Shown here one piece after another: positions 58,728 through 64,000 of a DNA stretch of 64,000 nucleotides (position 1 is the stretch's first letter; each line of letters starts with the position of its first letter). The stretch comes from Streptomyces rugosispiralis (GTDB lineage: Bacteria > Actinomycetota > Actinomycetes > Streptomycetales > Streptomycetaceae). A program made the translations under genes and the position numbers. The notes under the pieces were generated by a model. That model made no database searches, was not told where the DNA came from, and was given only the letters and a program-made list of their open reading frames with translations. The DNA lies in the NCBI RefSeq assembly GCF_024505145.1, contig NZ_JANIAA010000038.1, forward strand, positions 1 to 64,000, given 5' to 3'.

Positions 58728-61700
58728 CGCGACTCCCCCTGCGCTGCCTGGTCCAGGACGGCGGCGAGGGAACGGAGGTAGTCGCAGGCGGTGTCCAGAA
58801 GGCGTTCCGCCTCGCCGCCGTCGCCCGCGTGTGCCAGCCGCAACCTCAGCTCCTCCCCCTCCGCGTAAGCGCTGAACTCCCAGTGGAATGGCCTGGGGTT
58901 GACCGGGCCCCGGTCTCCCCGGTACGGCAGCGGGACCTCCACCAGGCCGTCGTCGTCCCGTCCTGCCGTACCCGCGAACACCGATCCGAGCCTGCCCAGG
59001 TAGTTCACGCTCACCCAGGGGCGTTCCGCCTCGGCGAGCCGGGATCGGACGGCGGTGTCGGAGGTGCCGTGCCACACCAGGGCGTGTTCGAGGGCATGGC
59101 GTGCACGGGCCTGCCGGGCATGGTCGAGCACCTCGCGCGGCTCGGCGTCCGGCGCGGCGTCGACCAGTACGAGGGCCAGGGTGGTGAACCAGCCCAGGGT
59201 CCGCGACAGGTCGGCACCGCCGACCACGTCCTCCTCGCGCCCGTGCAGTTCCGTCACGACGCGGACCTCGCGGCAGCCCAGGTCGGCGGCGGCAGCGCTC
59301 GCCGCGGCTGCCAGTACCGCGTCAGCCGGGTGCGCGCCCCGCCTTCGCAGGCCCTTCAGCAGGGGACGGGTGTGCGCCGAGTCGAGCGCACGCTCGACGA
59401 CGTGGGTGCTGCCTTCGTACGTCGTGGGCGGCGGGCCGGGGAGGGCGCCGGGCGTGCCGTCCCGCACGGCTGGGCCGAGGCGCCTGGCGAGGTCGTCGGC
59501 GTGCTGCTGCAGGGAACGCGCCCACTGGTGGTAGGCGACGGGCACCGGGGGCAGCCGGACGGGGTCTGCCGCGGCGCGGCTGGCGCAGGCGGTCCGCAGG
59601 TCGTCCAGGAACACTCCCCATGACAGCACGTCCACCACAAGGTGGTGCGCAGTGAGGACCAGCAGGCGCCGGCCTGCTCCCTTTCGGATCAGTGTGGCGC
59701 GCAGCAGCGGGCCCCCGGCGATGTCGACACCCCGTCTGGCCCGGTCGATCGCGGCGGACACGGCATCGTCGTCGGATGCCGTCACGTCCTCGATCGCGAC
59801 GGTCTGTGCTGTCGGATCGCTGACCTGCTCCCAATCCGTTGCCCGCTTGCGGAAGCGGTGACGCAGTACGCCGTGGTGGTCGGCCACCGCTTGGACGGCG
59901 GTCAGCAGCGTCTTCGAGGCCAGCGACCGCGGCACCCGCACCGCGACCGACTGGTTCCAGTGGTTCGCGTCGGGCAGTTCCAGCTCGAAGAACCAGCGTT
60001 GCACCGGGGTCAGGGGGATGGACCTGCGCCGGGCGAAGGTCTCGCTCACTTTTGTCGCCCCGGCGGCCGAGGTGGTGACCCGGGCCAGTGACCGGACGGT
60101 CGGGTGGGTGAACAGCTGTCGGCGGGTGACCTGCAGTCCCTTTTCGGCGGCCTTCGTGGCGATCCGCACGGCCTGCACCGAGTCGCCGCCCAGCGCGTAG
60201 TAGTCGTCATCCAGGCCGACATGTCCGACGCCGAGGACATCGCGCCAGACGCTCGCCAGCGCGGCCTCGACCTCGGTCATGTCCTGGACGGGCGTGGGCG
60301 TCTGAGCGCCGGCGTCCGCGGGTGTCGGCAGGACGCGCGAGGCCTTGCCGTCCGGCGTCCTCGCCAGCCGCGCCTCGCACCGCAGTTGTCCGGGCAGTAG
60401 ATGGGCGGGCAACTCGCGGCGCAGCACGTCCATCAGCTCCCCCTCGGACACCGAACCGTCCGTCTCCGCCACCGCGATGGACCGTCCGGCTCCGCCTCCT
60501 GGAGCCGTGGCCACCCGTACGGCCGGGTGGCCACGCAGCACGCGCTCGACCCGGGCCGGGGCATGGTGGTAGCCGTGCCCGGAGTGAATCTCCGCGATCC
60601 GGCCGAGCACGACCAGCCTGCCGTCCCGGAGGAGCACCCCGGCGTCCCCCGTCCGCCGTACCCGGGCATCGGATATCAGCGGGTGCCGGAGCGAGGGATT
60701 CTCCCGTGCCGCGCCGAGCGGGGTCGGCGCGTCCGTCTCGCCGACACAGATCTCCCCGGGCACTCCCGTCGGGCAGGCACGGCCCCACGGGTCCACCACG
60801 CACAGCAGTGGATCGGCCGAGGGCCTGCCCACGGGCACGATGCCGGTGGCCGGTTCCACGACCGCCGCGGCCCTGCCGGCGGGCACCTCCTCCTCGGCGA
60901 CCACCGGTCCCCATTCGGCACCGCCGTACCTGTGCACGAGGCGGCTTCGCGGAGCGTGGTGCCGCCACCGGTCGGCGAGGTCCGAGCAGAGGGTCTCGCC
61001 ACTGACCACCAGGGTCCGCACCAGCGGGGTGCCGCCGCCCTCGTCCAGGCGGCGGAGGAGGTCGGCCAGTTCGGTGGGGGTGACCTGGGCGGAGGCCGCC
61101 GCCCGCCCCCGGGCGAGCTCCGCCAGCCGCGTGGCGGGAGACAGGGGCACCGCGGTGCTCCCTGCCGCGAGGGCGGTGAGCAGGTCGAGCGCGAGCCTGT
61201 CGGCCGTGCCATGGGCGATCAGCACCTCGCCGCGCTCGTCGTCGCGCACCGCGCCGGTGAGCGCCCGGTGCGTGAGCACCATCGGCCGTCGGGCGCCGGT
61301 GGTGCCGCTGGTGCGTACCACCAGCGCGGGGGCGCGCGGACCGTAGGGGCGCTCCGCCGGGGGCGCGGACGCCGTGGACGTACCGTGGACGCGCACCGTG
61401 GGTGGGCCCGGGGCATCCGCGGACTCCGCCATGTCCACCAGGGCCGATGCCCCCGCATCGGACGGCTCGGCGGGGGCGGAGTCGTCCTGTGCGGTGACGG
61501 GGGCGCAGACCAGGCCCGCGCGCAGCACCCCGAGGCACGCGGCGGCCAGGTCGGTTGTCCGTTCGGCCCGCACGGCCACCACGGCGGAGCGGCCTGGATC
61601 GGTGTGGACGGCGAGAGCGGCCGCCACCCGGTTCGCGGTCCGGTCGATCTCGCCGTAGGTGGCCGTATCCGTGCCGTCGGCGATCGCCAGGGCCGCGGGG

Positions 61701-64000
61701 TCAGCCTCGGCCCACCGTCGTACGCGGTCGGCGATCGGCTCACCGGGGCACGCTCCGGTGAGCCCACCCGGGCGCGAGGCCGGCGCGGACAGGGTCCCCA
61801 GCTCGGTGTCGGGTGCGGCGAGCAGGGTGTCCAGCAAGGTCTCGAACCGGGCCGCCAGCCGGCGCACCGTGGCCCGGGTGAACAGGTCCGCGTCGTACTC
61901 CCAGGTGATCGAGATCGAGTCGTCGCCGTCGAAGACCGCGCCCGACAGATCGTAGACGGCTCCCGTGCGGCGCAGCGCGACCGTTTCCAGGGTCAGCGGG
62001 CCCAGGGGCACGCGTACCCCGTCGCGGTCGGCGAACAGCAGTGCGCCCACTCCGCTCAGCGCGGGGTCGTGCGCGGTGTTCTGCCCGAAGCCGACTTCCA
62101 CCAGTGGAGCGCGACTTCGGTCGCGGGGCGCGCCCACCGGTTGCAGCAGGTCCTGGAAGGTGGGGCCGCTGTGCCCGAGCGCCGCGAGCAGCGTCTCGGT
62201 GACCGAGTCGAGCAGGGCGGAGAACGTCTGGTCCGGTGCCAGCCGGACCCGGTGCACCACGGGGTTGACGAAGTAGCCGAGCACATCGGCGAACTCGGGC
62301 CGTTCGCGGCCCGCGGTGTTCACCCCGACGGCGCTGTCGGCGCGTCCGGTGTGGGCGTGCAACAGCACGTGGAACACCGTGAGCAGCACCGCGAACGGGG
62401 TTGTGCCGGTGGCGCGGGCGTGGGTGCGGACGGCGGCTGCCCGAGCCGGCGACAGCTCCGTGCGCACCGTCGAGCCGCGCTGCCCGCGCACCACCGGTCG
62501 GGGCTGGTCGGTGGGCAGGTCCGCGGGTAGGGGCGGGGGCGTCAGATGCCGCACCCAGTACTCGAGGTCCTCGGCACCCAGGGGTGTCCGGGACCGTGTG
62601 AGCGACCAGGCCGCGAAGTCGGTGTAGGTGTGCGCGGGGGCGGGCAGGTACGCCTCGGCTCCGGTGCTCTCCGCCGCGTAGACCACCGCGAGCTCCCGCA
62701 GCATGGTGATCATGGACCAGTAGTCCGTGATCAGGTGGTGTTGGGACACCACCATCACCGGCCCCTTGGCCCATCCGGTGTAGAGCCGGACGCGCAGGGG
62801 CGGTCGCGCGGCCAGGTCGAAGGGCTGGAACGCCGTACGGACCAGGTCCTCGCGGTTCGTGCGGTCCCAGGTCGACGGCACCGGTACGACCGCGAAGTCC
62901 ACCTCCGGCTCGGCGGACACCTGCTGAACGGGGGTGCCGTCGCGCAGCGGGAAGGAGGTGCGCAGAACGGGGTGCCGGTGAGCCAGGGTCGTCCACGTCC
63001 GCCGCAGTGCCTCCACGTCGCAGCCGTCGGTCAGGCGCGCCGCGAAGGCCACCACGTAGGCCGATCCGCCCAGGTCGAGGTTGTCGGCGTGCCACAGCGA
63101 CAGCTGGTTCGGTGCCAGCGGGAAGCGGCCCTCGACAGGTCCGTGCGAAACCGGATCGGGGTCGTCCTCGGGTCCGTCGAGCCGTTTCACGAGTTCGTCG
63201 GTCAGCTCCGCCAGCGCGCGTGGACCCAGGAGAGAGGGCAGCGGCAGCCTCACCCCCAGTTCCCTGTGCACGGTCATGCGCAGCCGCAGCGCGGCCAGGG
63301 AGTCCACGCCGGCCGCCCGGGCCGGGGCGCCGGGGTCCACCGCTGAGGGTGTCGTGCCCACCACCTCGGCCACCTTGAGGCGCAGGTGGTCGCACACCTC
63401 GGTGCGCCGCCGGTCCGGGGGGAGCGCTGCCAGCCGCTCCCGTAGGCCGGCCGCCGCCTCCTCCCGCTCCTCCGCGAGCCGGGCGGCGAGCACCGCGCGG
63501 CGAATCTTGCCCAGCGGGGTGCGGGGCACCTCGGCCACCACGCGCACCCGCTGGGGCACCGCGTAGGGGGGCAGGCGCCGTGCGCAGTGCGCGAGCACGT
63601 CGGGGGGTTCGGGCCGGGCCGCGTCGCGCAGCCGTACCGCGGCCACCAGCAGTGCTCCCCGGCCGGGCAGCGGGATGCCGGCCACTCCGGCGTCGGCGAT
63701 CAGCGGGTGGTCGGCCAGCACCTGTTCGACCTCGACCGGATTCACCTTGTGCCCGCCGGTGTCGATCAGCACCCGGGACCGCCCGACAACGGTCAGCCTG
63801 CCGCGTGCGTCCAGCCTGCCCAGGTCGCCTGTTCTGTGGTGGTCGCTTCCGGGGTCGTTGACCACGGCGGGACCGGACACCACGATCTCGCCCGTCGCAC
63901 CCGGCGGCAGTGGGGCGCCGCTCTCGTCGGTCACTTGGACCTGTACGCCCTTCAGCGGGGTTCCGACCGTGCCCGGGGATGGCTCCGCGCCGACGTCCCA
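58724..64000 (-). CDS. Nonribosomal peptide synthetase, 3' part: (A/CoA-ligase)-PCP-C-A-PCP-E
   Basis: The frame is open through the right edge, so the start is outside the window; 1758 residues are visible. Order: the C-terminal part of an adenylating domain (HRTGDLGRLDARGRLTVVGR, catalytic Lys in PRTPLGKIRR, residues 1-190), and a carrier with Ser in AAGVDSLAALRL (about 233). Next come a condensation domain (HHLITDYW near 420) and a second adenylation domain (TSGTTGARRP near 897, YGGAEWGP, RTGDAG, RTPDGKASR). Then a carrier with ALGGDSVQAV (about 1271) and a terminal epimerization domain (PLTPVQRWFFELEL, HHLVVDVLSW, LHGREE, RTLGWFTTLA, VNYLGRLG). There is no thioesterase domain, so the D-configured intermediate must pass to another protein or be released in trans. 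Confidence 0.93.
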   Translation of the reverse strand, partial: WDVGAEPSPGTVGTPLKGVQVQVTDESGAPLPPGATGEIVVSGPAVVNDPGSDHHRTGDLGRLDARGRLTVVGRSRVLIDTGGHKVNPVEVEQVLADHPLIADAGVAGIPLPGRGALLVAAVRLRDAARPEPPDVLAHCARRLPPYAVPQRVRVVAEVPRTPLGKIRRAVLAARLAEEREEAAAGLRERLAALPPDRRRTEVCDHLRLKVAEVVGTTPSAVDPGAPARAAGVDSLAALRLRMTVHRELGVRLPLPSLLGPRALAELTDELVKRLDGPEDDPDPVSHGPVEGRFPLAPNQLSLWHADNLDLGGSAYVVAFAARLTDGCDVEALRRTWTTLAHRHPVLRTSFPLRDGTPVQQVSAEPEVDFAVVPVPSTWDRTNREDLVRTAFQPFDLAARPPLRVRLYTGWAKGPVMVVSQHHLITDYWSMITMLRELAVVYAAESTGAEAYLPAPAHTYTDFAAWSLTRSRTPLGAEDLEYWVRHLTPPPLPADLPTDQPRPVVRGQRGSTVRTELSPARAAAVRTHARATGTTPFAVLLTVFHVLLHAHTGRADSAVGVNTAGRERPEFADVLGYFVNPVVHRVRLAPDQTFSALLDSVTETLLAALGHSGPTFQDLLQPVGAPRDRSRAPLVEVGFGQNTAHDPALSGVGALLFADRDGVRVPLGPLTLETVALRRTGAVYDLSGAVFDGDDSISITWEYDADLFTRATVRRLAARFETLLDTLLAAPDTELGTLSAPASRPGGLTGACPGEPIADRVRRWAEADPAALAIADGTDTATYGEIDRTANRVAAALAVHTDPGRSAVVAVRAERTTDLAAACLGVLRAGLVCAPVTAQDDSAPAEPSDAGASALVDMAESADAPGPPTVRVHGTSTASAPPAERPYGPRAPALVVRTSGTTGARRPMVLTHRALTGAVRDDERGEVLIAHGTADRLALDLLTALAAGSTAVPLSPATRLAELARGRAAASAQVTPTELADLLRRLDEGGGTPLVRTLVVSGETLCSDLADRWRHHAPRSRLVHRYGGAEWGPVVAEEEVPAGRAAAVVEPATGIVPVGRPSADPLLCVVDPWGRACPTGVPGEICVGETDAPTPLGAARENPSLRHPLISDARVRRTGDAGVLLRDGRLVVLGRIAEIHSGHGYHHAPARVERVLRGHPAVRVATAPGGGAGRSIAVAETDGSVSEGELMDVLRRELPAHLLPGQLRCEARLARTPDGKASRVLPTPADAGAQTPTPVQDMTEVEAALASVWRDVLGVGHVGLDDDYYALGGDSVQAVRIATKAAEKGLQVTRRQLFTHPTVRSLARVTTSAAGATKVSETFARRRSIPLTPVQRWFFELELPDANHWNQSVAVRVPRSLASKTLLTAVQAVADHHGVLRHRFRKRATDWEQVSDPTAQTVAIEDVTASDDDAVSAAIDRARRGVDIAGGPLLRATLIRKGAGRRLLVLTAHHLVVDVLSWGVFLDDLRTACASRAAADPVRLPPVPVAYHQWARSLQQHADDLARRLGPAVRDGTPGALPGPPPTTYEGSTHVVERALDSAHTRPLLKGLRRRGAHPADAVLAAAASAAAADLGCREVRVVTELHGREEDVVGGADLSRTLGWFTTLALVLVDAAPDAEPREVLDHARQARARHALEHALVWHGTSDTAVRSRLAEAERPWVSVNYLGRLGSVFAGTAGRDDDGLVEVPLPYRGDRGPVNPRPFHWEFSAYAEGEELRLRLAHAGDGGEAERLLDTACDYLRSLAAVLDQAAQGESR

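Noticed and set aside
60401..62530. 709-codon plus-strand frame opposite the synthetase gene
   Set aside because: The minus-strand domains are unmistakable; the opposite frame has no domain or start signal.

Overview
The window is very GC-rich actinobacterial DNA. Codon use, GTG starts, twin-arginine and lipobox signals, a helicase-associated-domain helicase remnant and the dense insertion-sequence debris all point to Streptomyces. The mix of intact accessory genes with many broken ones suggests a chromosome arm (subtelomeric region) or a large linear plasmid. No tRNA, rRNA or CRISPR array was recognised.

1-4.6 kb is a nest of mobile DNA. It holds the tail of a short-chain dehydrogenase, a methyltransferase pseudogene joined to a Tn3 transposase fragment, a frameshifted TnsA-like endonuclease gene and an aminoglycoside-phosphotransferase-type gene. 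Arrays of transposon-end-like repeats run through it. A 724-bp mini-element with TGT...ACA ends and a 5-bp target duplication (TCTGG) carries a small secreted-protein gene. 4.6-27 kb continues as accessory sequence: a coiled-coil protein pair, a double-HTH gene with an in-frame stop, an S66 peptidase, transposase wrecks (IS630, Tn3, IS5, IS982-like), a 50-bp tandem repeat, DedA, an orphan colicin-type immunity gene, an FAD monooxygenase/ArsR divergent pair with two matching operators, the helicase pseudogene, a WapI-type immunity gene, a secreted kelch protein, and a redox/efflux group (His-rich methyltransferase, XRE-cupin regulator, thioredoxin-reductase-like protein, 14-TM MFS pump).

29.3-40.3 kb is the most coherent functional unit. 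A leftward run encodes an alkaline-phosphatase-superfamily phosphodiesterase (probably starting at ATT), a PLP aminotransferase, a PhyH dioxygenase, a zinc deacylase and a complete CUT1-type ABC importer. It is divergent from an RpiR regulator, with a perfect 9-4-9 palindrome between them, and a truncated phosphonatase-like HAD gene follows the regulator. It looks like uptake and stepwise breakdown of a small phosphorylated or phosphonylated, possibly N-acylated, compound.

40.3-50.4 kb has a NarL-type two-component system followed by an MMPL transporter, a MarR gene with a palindromic operator, and a two-gene operon joining a STAND-like NTPase to a membrane-anchored periplasmic-binding-protein-fold protein. 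The second is the best candidate for a little-described signalling pair. 50.5-57.3 kb is a graveyard of truncated genes around three intact ones (epoxide hydrolase, NmrA-like, MerR). 57.4-64 kb has a methyltransferase, a type II thioesterase and the 3' part of a nonribosomal peptide synthetase ending in an epimerization domain. The synthetase runs off the end of the window.
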